The notes beneath the pieces were generated by a model. It was not told where the DNA came from. It worked only from the letters and a program-made list of their open reading frames with translations, and searched no databases. From contig CM031611.1 in NCBI GenBank assembly GCA_018398815.1, forward strand, positions 48,013,590-48,077,589: a DNA stretch of 64,000 nucleotides, in the 5' to 3' direction. The stretch comes from Conus ventricosus (taxonomy: Eukaryota; Mollusca; Gastropoda; Neogastropoda; Conidae). Made by a program: the position numbers and the translations under genes. This document shows positions 48,421 through 59,693 of this stretch, one piece after another; position 1 is the stretch's first letter; each line of letters begins with the position of its first letter.

Positions 48421-49324
48421 TAAACATTATCTGAGGTATTCCACATTTCTACAAGTCTTCCAGGCATTCCACATTCGTATTATTTTCTAATACATTCCAT
48501 ATTTCTCCAAGTTAAAACAAATCTACACAGCTGGTGCTGTTTTTTGTTTTTATTTTTCTTTCTTTACTGAAAACAGAAGCAGCAGAACTGGCAGATCAAC
48601 TACTCTGAGATGAAGACATAAAAGGCAGAAATAACAGAAAAATTATTTTGAAATGAAGACATCAACTGCATAAAAAACCATCGGGAGGAGACTAATATAT
48701 AAACTGCAGCAGTAATAAATTTTTAAATGAATCTATTAAGAAAAAGTGAAAGAAAAATCGTCTTAAATGTCAATGGTGTCACCAAAAATTAGGGGTTTGG
48801 CATTAATGACATTTGTACACAATAAAGGGTTACATGATCTGGCCATAAACCAGAGATAAATATAGTATATTTAATCAGTTGCACACTGAAGGCTACAGGA
48901 AAATGTTAGCAGTACAGTTCGTGGTAAGTCTTAGATAAGTTATAAAATCATACATTACTTTCACAATCATAACTAGTTTACAAACAAAGAAACGATCTAT
49001 ATAAAACAGATTTATAGGTTGAGAACAATACTAAGAAAAGCAAGGAAGCAATGTTTGACGTCGAATCAATCACACAACTCAATGACTCTCTACATCCTTA
49101 CAAACACTCGCACAGCTGCAGGCTTGTGCCATAATTTCCTGAGAACAACACAAACTTTCTCCTCAAATTCAGACCAGGATGCCCTCTATCACATGGAAAG
49201 TGTATGCTGCCCCTGAGATGTGGAATCTGAATCAGGCAACTGGACAAGAAAACTAGCTGTGGGAGACTTGATTCTGAGCTGGAAGTAAAATATGAAGTGA
49301 CAGTTCAGAAAGGGAAGAATAGAA

Positions 49325-50124
49325 ATAATGCGAGTCGCGGACTCCCGCTGGGAGGTCGTGGGTTCGAATCCCATCAGAGGCATGTGGTTTTTTCTGCCCG
49401 ACCGGCTCCTACCCAGAGTTGAGTTTGCTGCGGACTCAGTTGGGAAGACTGGGACCACACAGTCGAGTTTCATCCACTTAATGGATGCGTTTCTGAGAGT
49501 GTTGCTCAAATTTCCTGACCAACACTGCAGGTGCCTGTATCTCTCGGGCCTGGTTGAACGCCAGGATATATTATGAAAGGAAGCGTAGATACAGCCCTGT
49601 CATGTAGTCTCAGACCGAAATGGAAATCCGTAGCATCATCTTAATCATCCTCATTCCCATTGATCACATTAAAAAAAAAAAAGTCTCAAATTCTGTGGCC
49701 CTTCATGCCCTGCTCTCATGGTGACCTCAATTCGATGTCCTCATCCACGTCTGTGGCCTTGGTTTGCTTCCGTCGGGTCACCGGTATCGCGAGTCCATGG
49801 GGCTGTCGTTGACGGACGTGGTGGCGCCCTCCGGAGGGAGAGCTCACTCACGCCGGCTCCGCGACTAAGCAATTATTGTCGTCAGTAGGGGCTTAGTAGG
49901 TGGTGTCCTGCGTATGTTAGATCAGAACAGGCGCCACTGAATACCACCGAAGTGACTCGGCAGCAGTGCAGTGTCTCCTCCGGTGGTTGCCTCTTGACTT
50001 GACATTGACTGCTCCCTGTGGATTGCGGTGCCGGGGCTGCGGCGGGGCCGGCCGGGCTATGGCTGTGGACGGGTGTCGGAATGAGCGCGTGGGTGCACTG
50101 CCTCTGAGGTGACGCAGAGGTTGG

Positions 50125-50156
<32 letters not shown>
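49325..50156 (+). mobile_element. Long tRNA-headed SINE-like element, most complete copy
   Basis: The 5' part carries a clear RNA polymerase III B box, GGTTCGAATCC, at 49,361-49,371 in a tRNA T-arm context (GTGGGTTCGAATCCCAT). About 750 bp of body follows and then an A-run of about 26 at 50,131-50,156, as expected for a retroposon tail. The length is much greater than a typical SINE, so the body may derive from a LINE or another element. It is inserted in the largest intron of the DISP3-like gene, antisense to it. Confidence 0.82.
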
Positions 50157-50262
50157 GAAATTAATGCGACATATGGAAGAATAGAAATTAATGTGACAGA
50201 TGGAAGAACAGAAATTAATGCGACAGATGGAAGAATAGAATTGAATGCGACTGATCCTCCTC
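50157..50262. repeat. 30-bp tandem repeat next to SINE tail
   Basis: About 3.5 copies of a unit close to AAATTAATGCGACAGATGGA plus AGAATAG, directly after the A-run. Confidence 0.88.
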
Positions 50263-52387
50263 TATCCCTTCAAGGTTCTACACACACCAACTTAGACAAG
50301 CAGACATGCATATATATAGCTGTATCAAAGGGGATTTTTTACATACATTTTTTTTTTTTTAATATGTACATCAATCAAGAAATGTAAATAATCAAATACA
50401 ATAAGCTTCTAAACTTGAACATAATGGCAACACAAAACAAATATAAACTGATCAAATTATGATTAAAAATTTTTTTTTTTAAATCAAGTTACAGAAATCA
50501 TTACATATTATGCTGTCTGCAATGATACACACTCAAAATGACATCCACACAAAGCCGAAGACAAAAGACACACTAATTATCTACATAAGCAGCCACATTT
50601 TCAATGGCATCAAACTCAAATTAGTGCTTAAAAAAATAATAGGTAAATTATATACCAGCAGGTACAAGAGGACAGTTCACTGCACTCACAGAGTATATGG
50701 AACAAATGGGCTGTCAAAGCTGCCATGGCTCAAACGACGACTGGTCTGACCATGGCACCTTTCACTGACAACAGGGCATGTACTGCGCTGAACTGCTAAC
50801 AAACTGCAATATCTCTGTTCAGTTCTGCTCGGGGTGAAAATATCTAATGTTATCACAGTCGATCTTGGAAAATATTGGTGCACACTTTATGGGTGATGAC
50901 TACACGTCAAGCCCTGTCCTCCCTTTCCAGAGAGGAAAAGAAACTACAATGCCTTAAAGCTAGGCTGCCTTGCAGCCTCTGAGCTGATTGAAATGGTAAC
51001 TTCAACAAAATTCGATCCAAGACCTAGCTGTTTTTTCTTCCTTTGAATTTGGTAAAAATAAATCTCAAGATTTTGAGATTGTCCTTAGCCAACTGGAAAA
51101 TTCGCTTAAAAAGAAAAAAAAGGAGAAGAGGGGAAAGAGATGGCAGAGAGAGTGCGGGTTGTGCCCCATGTCAAAGTAATACAGACGGCGAACAGCCAGG
51201 AATGAATAAGGCCGTCACACACAGTCAACAAGCCATGTACACTATAAGAGGGCAGAGCAGAAGGCAGAGTTTCGGGACATAAATGTGCAGCAGAACAGTG
51301 TAATGGATACTGCATTTGAGAAAACAACAAAACAGAATATCCTGCATTTCAAGGTCATGTCACTACTGTCAGCTCCAAGAATATCTTGTCTCTGGGAACT
51401 CAGATCCATTTTTCTCCATGCAATCTCATATATTCATGTTGTTTTCACAGGCACCTAGCAACTTTGAACATGTACATGTCTGACATACGAAACGAGAACT
51501 TTTTTGTTTTTGTTTTAATTAAGTTCTGTGAGCCAAAAGAATCAGTCTGTCGTGAATTTTTGAAGAAAACAAATAAGCAAACGAAGAAGCAAACCAGACC
51601 CAAATGTGATTCACAATCATATATGCAAGAAAATTTGCAGAAACGTATGAATTCAAACATACACTAGCACGTTGCACCAAACAGATGCACACTAATGAAC
51701 ACTTGTGCACAACTACAATAGTGTATGCCAGCACTCTCTCACGTACCTAGAACACAAGACACAGCGAATCCATACTTCTAATCTGAATCAGTGTCCTGTT
51801 TAAAAAAAAGAAAAGAAACAAAAAGAAGAAAAAATAGCAACAACAACAAAAAACCCTAAAAATTGTGATGAAACCAAGCATGATTTCTGCTGCCGAGTTG
51901 CGGTATTACTGTAACAGTTCTTGGATTACATGCCCAATTGTGTACACATGCAACACTCTACACACTTTACAAAGGGAACAGCCTTTCAAATTTAATGGCA
52001 GTCAACCATTTTTTTGTTTCGTTTTTACACTTTACTGGAAAATATGACAAATTTATACACAAACAACTATTGTCTGTTAACATTCGCATTAAAAAAATCA
52101 TCTGATCTTCAACTGCTTAAATGCGAAAATAAAGGAACACGACTTTGAAATTTGTCTGATTCAGAAAGTGTGTGGAGTGCTGCATCTACAAAGCAGTGGT
52201 GGTGAAAAATCAGCACAGCAAAATCTGAAACACAAACCATCGCCTTACTCTCAATCTCGGCCATGACTTTATGGAACACAGTGTCAACAAGCTCAGAAGC
52301 GTTTACAGCTGAAAGAAGCCAACACAGGCATCAAGCCAACACCTGTCAACCATGCAGTTAAAAATATGGGGACAGGGGGAGATGGGG

Positions 52388-52475
52388 CTGGGGGGGGGGG
52401 GGGGGGGGTATCTCTTTCTGGTGAGACCCAAGTCTTGTTACCAAACCAAGCAGCTGAGTGCATCTGTGTGTGTGT

Positions 52476-52528
<53 letters not shown>

Positions 52529-52544
52529 TGTGTGTGTGGTGTAT

Positions 52545-52581
<37 letters not shown>
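52388..52581. repeat. Poly(G) and (TG)n tracts
   Basis: G run at 52,391-52,408 and (TG)n with GGTG interruptions at 52,464-52,581. Confidence 0.94.
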
Positions 52582-52582
<1 letters not shown>

Positions 52583-53905
52583 TAACGCAAGTTCATTTGC
52601 GAAATTTTACATTCCTAACCCTAGGCCTTCCAATGATATTTCCCTGTAAATTAACCATTTAACAGGAACACTGTTTATAAGGAAATTTCCTAGTCTTGGA
52701 CATGCAAAAATGGTGGATCATGGTCACGTTAACCCACCAAACACAAAATTTCAGTAAAAGCACATTTAAAAAAATTCCACACAAAGTAAAAATAATTTTC
52801 CTTCGTATACCGACAATCAAAAGCATCGGTGGCACTGCTGTTTTCTCTGTTCTGATTGTTTCCTTTCAAACTGCCTGCTATTTTGCATTCAGTGACTGGT
52901 CAATGTCTTTGGCAACCACAATTATGGCTTCACCAAAACCAGGCGACTGGTCAATCAAAGTCGAGGAACCAATGGTGATTTCAGTTTACACAAAGCATTA
53001 ATAAAAAGAACATTCTTGCTAATACTGCAAAGCAGATGGTGGTGATGGGATAAAGCTTTCAAGTACTGCTTGTAAAATCTACAACCTGAAGGAGATCAGC
53101 CGTCAAGCTTTCTAATTTCTCTTCACAGTGAATATGGGTTGCTCATTTGTTCAATATTGCATGAAAAAGTTCTATTCCAGAATTTTAGCTATCATCTTTA
53201 TATTCTGTTGACAATGAGTGTGAAGATTCAAGACCTGACCATCATGTGAGCTGCTTCTAAGCTGGGGCTACATCACTGCGAACAGGAATTTGCCTACTGA
53301 AAGCAAATTATGACATACTACCTGTCCAAACCAACGCCTTATGACAACATCAAACGCCCTCAACCAGATCCTCTCATAAAGAACAAGATCAGGAGAACCC
53401 TGCCCTTGAGCTAATTCAATGGCTGACGAGTGATAGCCCTGGAATGTATGTCATGTTTGCAGTGAAGTTTTCTTCCAGATCCCAGACCTTTCTGACTTAA
53501 GCAGGAAGTTGGAGAACATCCATGAATTATATATATATATATATATATATCAAATTTTTTTTTATAGATATATATACACACAAAAGCCAGGAAAGGAGGG
53601 AGGGAGAGTCAACTATGCCTAACGAGCGAGGATATTGTCCACCAACATGACTATACCAAGCACCAAACCAAGAACCTGTTTTACCAACAGAATACCAGTT
53701 CAAACTGGCCAAATATGTTAGGAACAAACAAGGGAGGTGTGAAACCAAATCAGTCACAAACTTCCCATGGGAAATACACCCACAACACTCCCGAGGGCAT
53801 GTCAAGTTTAAAGGCTAATGATGCATCAGGTACATGGTACATGCTGCTAAACAGCAAAGCTAAACCAAAACCGTGACCTTACAATTTCGAAGAGAAGTTA
53901 CAGCA

Positions 53906-53939
53906 ATCTCAACAACAACAACAACAACAACAACAACAG
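53906..53939. repeat. (CAA)n microsatellite
   Basis: About eleven CAA units. A short (TA)n occurs at 53,528-53,550. Confidence 0.93.
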
Positions 53940-55009
53940 ATGACAGCAAAGGGGTATTAGCAGTCCCAGAGAGAGGTGTTACTGAGTTACATCAGTACCT
54001 CTGAGACAATCAAGGGTTGACAGATCTTGGCCACATCTGTGACACAGAATCTCCCAAAACAGTTTGGAATTTCCAGCATGCCACACAAATGTCGCAAACC
54101 AAATGTTCCACTGCAAGGCCAAACTGGTGAAGAGACCCCAGAAATTATGTGCCCTTATCTCTGCTCTTTGGGGAAGCAGTTTCCAGCCATGGACACAAGC
54201 GTGGAGGATGGCTTGCCAAATCTAAGAGTTCACTGTCTGGGGTTTTACAACATTGTTTCCAACAAAGTATCCACAACGAGTATGACCCGAGACTGTCCCC
54301 TGAAGGTGAATCCTCTAAGCTCTCCCTGGACAGTTAATCTGCTCTGCCTTCAAACAACTGCATCTGGGATCACACATAAGAGGAGGCTAGTGGGGACAAG
54401 CTCATCGGCAAAGGCTTCAGGCCTATGGTTCTTGCTACAAAAGAAGGGTTCCTTGAGGTAGTGACTGAGTCATTCTTGTGTCATTTCATGAGCCGTAGAT
54501 CCATGGAGAAGGCATGAACCTTCCTGACACAGCAAACATATGCCACAGACAGCAAAAAGCATGCTCTGTAAGATCAGATTCTTCTCTCTTTTGGGAAAAA
54601 TCTACCCCACCCTGGGTCTTGCAAGGAGAAAGCTGACCGGCATGTCCCCAATGAATCACTCTTCTTTTACATCACAGACGCAAGACACTTCGGGAACGAG
54701 AACATGAAGTGGGTAAGTGGGAGAAACTGGCCATCCTCCACAGACTTTGAGACCAGTGTGTAAACAGTGCAACTGGGACTGTCGGCCAGACGCTTTCTGG
54801 CCAAAATCGCCAGACCGTCAGGATGTTTTAAAATACTAAACACATGTAATGTTAAATTCCAGAATGCTCCTTCATAGAGAAATAGACCAGGTTTTACAAA
54901 TGTTGCAAGGCTTCTTTCATTTCTATCCTTTCTGCGTACGCAGGCTGACACTCCTGCGGACACTCCCTGTGTAGACAGGCAAGTATTAATCCCTTCTACC
55001 CAACAAAGG

Positions 55010-55380
55010 GAGTGGAGTTTTGTGTGCATGACCGTCTTTTATCCCGCCATTAAGGCAGCCATACTCCAGCTTGGGGAAGGTGCATGCTATGTGTAATGTG
55101 TCATCCATACCAACGGCCAAACTGGCCTTCTCTTCCGAAAGTTGGTGATGGGATTTTACGTGTGTGCAAGATGTTACGCATGCGTTCACACACGGAACCT
55201 CGGTTTATAGTCTCATTCGAAGGACTGTATGGGAAAATGGAGTCAGAACCAATGTTAACTCCAAGGGAAAAATCCCCCTGTACTGAAATGGCCCGGCGGA
55301 GATTCTAACCCGCAACCCCAGGATCACCCAGATTACGAATCCCACGCTCTACCACTGGGCTATTCTGGCCCCCGTTGCAA
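55010..55380 (-). mobile_element. tRNA-derived SINE
   Basis: On the minus strand the 5' end at about 55,375 reads GCCAGAATAGCCCAGTGGTA with GAGCGTGGGATTCG following. This is a tRNA-like A box region, followed at about 55,302 by a B box relative (GGGTTAGAATCTC). The body contains AAACCGAGGTTCCGTGTGTG and the 3' end reaches ACTCCACTCCCTTT near 55,010. The arrangement is typical of gastropod tRNA SINEs as I recall them. It is inserted in the large intron in the gene's sense orientation. The cloverleaf is decayed and it is not a functional tRNA gene. Confidence 0.82.
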
Positions 55381-55744
55381 GGCTGAAAAGGGGACCAACT
55401 AGTACATGACACACTTCTGGTGATCATCTCAATCCAAGCACCACTTGCAATTCAAGCGGGCATGAGCAAGAAGACGGCTAAGCCGACCTTGTGACAACCA
55501 TGGTAACAGAGTAGATCAGCCCTGTAGTACACTAAATACAAGCAGCAAACTCTAACATTTTCTTGAATTATCAAAAGAAATTCATTCTAACTCTAACATT
55601 TTTCTTGAATTATCCAGAGAAATTAATTCTTGATACTATCGCAAAGAAGAAGTAGTCAAAATAACAGTTGAGAGAATCCATGGTTGCTGATCAGACGAAA
55701 ATGCATGGAAATACGAATCAAGACTGCATTTGATGCCTGATGCC

Positions 55745-56115
55745 CAAGTTAGCAGATGACTTCCAATACTCAAAACAGTAGATGACAATCGATGCCGAAG
55801 TTAGCAGATGTCTTCCAATTCTCAAGATAGCAGACCACATCCAACACTCAAGATGTAGATCACATCCAATGCTCAAGATAGTAGATGACATCTGATGCTC
55901 AAGACAGCAGATGCCATCTTACGCTCAAGATAGCAGATGATGTCCAAAGTTCAAAATAGCAGATGATGTCCTATGTTCAAGTAGCAGATGACATCTGATG
56001 CTCAAGATAGCAGATGACTTCCAAGGCTCAAGATAGTAAATGAGGTCCAGTGCTCAAGACCACGAATGATGCTCAATGCTCAAGTAGCAGATTACGTCCA
56101 ATGCTCAAGACAGGG
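55745..56115. repeat. ~31-bp degenerate minisatellite
   Basis: Units close to AGATGACATCCAATGCTCAA plus GATAGC repeat about twelve times with decay. Confidence 0.9.
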
Positions 56116-58015
56116 TAAGGCATCCAATGCCTGCCAACGAAAGGACGGAACGGAAGAAATGTTTTCAGCAGATATGGTATGTACAATCAAGGGCCATCTT
56201 TCCTGGCCACCAGTTAACCTGGAAGTACAGTCAGCTCCCTTTCTCTCTCAAATTTTGTACAAGTGAAGATCCTGGTGGAGGGTATTTGATGACACCAGGT
56301 AAGAATAAGGCATCGGTTTGGACATGAGTAACTATTTTTTTTAAAACAAAAAAACAGTGCTAAGACTGCGCACTATGACTGTGTTGCCACATCAGTTATC
56401 TCCCACTCACACATCAACTGTTCCATCTCTGAAAAAAGGTTTGTACAAGCAAATCTGTACAGACTCCACCATTTGTGTTTGTTGGTATCAATGCATGTGA
56501 ACCACTGATTAGTCATCTCATGATTGTATTCAGCAACATGTGTCTTCATATTTCAAAAAAAAAAAAAAAAAAAAAGAAACTCTCAGAGCTGCATACCCAC
56601 ATCCAATCAAGGATTCACTCATATACTGTTTACTTGGTGCAGCAGTCCCACAACAGGCAACCAACATACAGTTAATCAGCTGGTACGAGGTGAACTATGA
56701 ACTTTCAATAAAATAACCCATGCAATAGATACACACCAGAACTATCTCACAATGAACTTTCATGACAATACGGGAATTTCTGACAATAATCATCAATTAT
56801 CAATGAAACATCAGCTCCTTTATTTGGGGGAGGACGTGGAGGATTACAAACAAACTGGCAAACAGCTAACAGCATCATCAATATGTATTCAGGTACATTT
56901 GACAAGAAATATACAGACAACATATTCAAAACCAAAGAGGTGGAAATGTGATCTATCCAAACAAAAAGATATTTTAGCTACTTTACCAAATTTTATATAC
57001 CTTTGGTAATTTTAACAAAAACATTCTTTGAAGAACTGCTCTACAAAATGCTTACACTGAACTTAATTAGCAGATTTTTGTGATTAATTTAATGATGTAA
57101 TGCAGTATGCTGCTGGTATCTGACAAAAAAGTAAGAGTTCTGTCATCTAATTTGTTCATACTGAAAGTCTTACAACTTACTTCATTTCTACAACTCTTTA
57201 CTTCATTTCTACGTCTCTTGTGTTCTTTTCTTTTCTTTTTCTTCCTTTTCAATACACTTATCTTTGTTCTCATTACTTACCATACCCCAAGACTGTGATG
57301 AGGGAAGGAGAATATGTAGTGAGCAAATACTCTTAACCTTTAAGTCCACATCTTATAAGCGCAGCTTGAACTAACATCTAGCCCTTGAGATCCATTTATA
57401 CTAAGATTACCAGCATTAAAGCGTACAAACTTTTGTTTGAATGCCATCCATTGACATTAAGATTACCCACCTTAAAGTGTACAAACTTTTGTTTGAATGT
57501 GGACTTAAGACTGAGGTAAACACCTGCATGTATTGTTTGTTTCACACAGAAACATAAATAAATCAGTCCCAAGGCTGAACGTACATTTCTGTCATGTGAA
57601 CACATGAGAACATTTCCTTGTGCCAGAAATTCTAACACTATCTGGGCCTAGAGGGTTCACCAAGGTAACCTAAATCAAATCTTTGGTTAACTGTGGGCTA
57701 ATCAATCAACTCGCACTTTGTAGCAAACACGAGACAACCGCCACCACTTTTTAGCAAGCTGAAACCACAAGCCAACAGCGGCACACAATAATGCTTGTCA
57801 TTGTAAAAAGGGGAAAGTCCTTCATGGGCAACACTGGGCACTCTACATCAACACACTATGGTTCAGAATGATGAACCAACACTGTGGTTGTCTACCCTTT
57901 TTATGATCTAACCTTCACCATGGCAACAGACAGACTTTCACCATGGCAACAGATAGCCATACTTTGCCAATACTAGTTCCTGCCTGTATCTTTTTTTTCC
58001 TTTTTACTACCCTAA

Positions 58016-58442
58016 GAAAACCTAACACAGAGTAACTTTTATTCAAGACTGGCACAGCCTTTTAAACTTGAATAAAGTCAGACAAATACAAAGACGAACA
58101 ATCTTAACAGTGGGGGAAAAACAAGCGCAGGCCAAAACCCCTCCGTCATCACAGTAATGACTTGACAAAGATCTGAACTTTAGGGGGGGGGGGGGGGGGG
58201 GGGGGGATTTGAAGATGAAGAAAATGGGAACATAAAATTAAGACAATATATCATAAATATGAAAACTCTTCACTAGCTGCATGAGGGAACCATCGTAATC
58301 CCTCTGTGATGACGTAGGGGTTGTTGGCCTGCGCTTGTTTTTCCTCCACTATTAGATTGTTCGTCTTTGTATTTGTCCGACTTTATTCAAGTTTAAAAGG
58401 CTGTGCCAGTCTTGAATAAAAGTTACTCTGTGTTAGGTTTTC
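58016..58442. mobile_element. 427-bp fold-back (MITE-like) element with ~138-bp inverted arms
   Basis: The left arm (58,016-58,155) starts AAAACCTAACACAGAGTAAC and the right arm (58,300-58,442) ends with its complement. Arms are nearly identical along their length, including AGACGAACAATCT and AACAAGCGCAGGCCAA. The ~145-bp spacer carries a G run of about 25 at 58,182-58,206. No coding capacity and no clear target-site duplication. Confidence 0.93.
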
Positions 58443-59384
58443 CTATGGGAGCGAGAGCTACCTTACTTGTTTATTGTCTACTGTTCCCTGCCTCATTTTT
58501 TTTTCAACGTTTTACTACCTGTTCGATTTTCCACATATAAACAGGGCTCCGAAAGAGAAGGAGAGGAGAGATGGGGATCCAGAAAAGTATCCCCCCTCCT
58601 CCCTCATGTCCTCCCTACTCCACTTGACCCTCTTCCCCATAGGGGAAACAATTGGAAATTTGCTTTCTAAACCGTTCAGTCTGATGCAAATTTGAGTATC
58701 GAGAGGCTCCTCATCCACTTTCCAGTCAAAATAGCACCAGGACCACTTTGTCCTTACAGCTTTTGTTAGTTGCCTTCGTCTCTGCAGCATCTTAACAATG
58801 CACAAACATGACATTATTTGCCTTCAAGAGGGCAGACAACAACGGAAGTGCCTGCCATTGTGAATCGTACAGATTTTGTGTTGTCGGCCGGTATGCAGAA
58901 ACTGCAGCTAGTGCTCTGCCAACACCAATGACACCTTCTTCTGTTCTTCCCCTAGTTTTTCTTCTTTTTTTTTTTCACTCAAATTTTTTCCACTATTTCT
59001 CAGTGTTGAATTTTGCTAAATTCTGCAAATTTGCTTGAAAGTGGGAACTCTGCATAAACAGCATTATCTCTACCTGTTCATCTGTGATAAGTTGGTTTAT
59101 ATGTAAAGTTCTACACTGTTGTAAGAGAAATTCATTTCAAAGTTCAAAAGATAACCATTGTAAGCTTTATCTGAGTGTCACCTATCTGTATCCCACGGCC
59201 AATCATCTCTCTTATGCATACTTTACTCATTACCAAACGCAACTTGCGCATGCAGACAACATCACAAACCAGCATGCAGAAAATATCACAATGATTTTCT
59301 GTGTCACAATTGTACATCACACACTAACACCACCTTCCAAAGTAAAAACGACTTAAAACAGACAAATTCAGAAATCTAGCTTAC

Positions 59385-59693
59385 CTTGAGGCACAATTTC
59401 TTGAGGTTTCTTCACTGTAGGGGCAGGAGTGGTAGTGGTGGTGGTAGTTGTGGTTGTTGTTGTTGTAGTAGTGGTGGTAGGTGGTGGAGGTTGTTGTGGT
59501 GGCACTGGTGGTGGGGACTGTCGGTGGGATGGGAGAGATGTCAGAGCTATTCTCCGTTAAGCCAGACTTGGCCAGGGTCGGAGGCAACGTCACGGTGGCT
59601 GAAGGTGTGTTAGGCCTGGGCGTCATGCGCCCAACAGCAGAGCGGGGTGGACGCCGTGTGATGGCTTTTTTGGTGGGTATTTTCATGGCCCAC
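59385..59693 (-). CDS. DISP3: Probable DISP3-like gene exon, Pro/Thr-rich, with a one-base frameshift
   Basis: After TTTGCAG the exon reads (G)WAMKIPTKKAITRRPPRSAV, then MTPRPNTPSATVTLPP and SSDISPIPPTVP. It then shifts by one base at a CCCC run (around 59,515) into a frame reading PPVPPQQPPPP, a long Thr run, and PAPTVKKPQEIVPQ before donor GTAAGC. The first frame, if continued, becomes a His/Asn/Tyr-rich string ending in TAA at the donor. The shifted frame ends with a one-base overhang, exactly what the next called exon (44,867) needs. The region would be a low-complexity insertion in the second luminal loop. I recognise no domain in it, and its membership rests on splice sites, phase and position rather than homology. 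Confidence 0.58.

Larger units (their letters stand above)
44868..59384 (-). other. Largest DISP3-like intron (~14.5 kb)
   Basis: Holds the repeats listed separately plus AT-rich sequence. No additional exon is recognised on the minus strand. Open frames such as those at 54,027-54,461 (plus) and 54,667-55,029 (minus) have no motif I recognise. If the exon at 59,385 is not part of the gene, this intron would extend to 61,364. Confidence 0.6.

Noticed and set aside
49325..49400. Possible functional tRNA gene
   Set aside because: Only a T-arm/B-box region is well formed. The acceptor stem and D-arm do not pair, and it continues into a SINE body.
54027..54461. 144-residue plus-strand frame, and the 120-residue minus-strand frame at 54,667-55,029
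   Set aside because: Neither matches a family I know. Both lie in a repeat-rich intron, so they may be decayed transposon sequence but cannot be supported.
55290..55380. Possible tRNA gene on the minus strand
   Set aside because: The A box is good but the B box is degraded (GGGTTAGAATCTC) and no acceptor stem closes; it heads a SINE.
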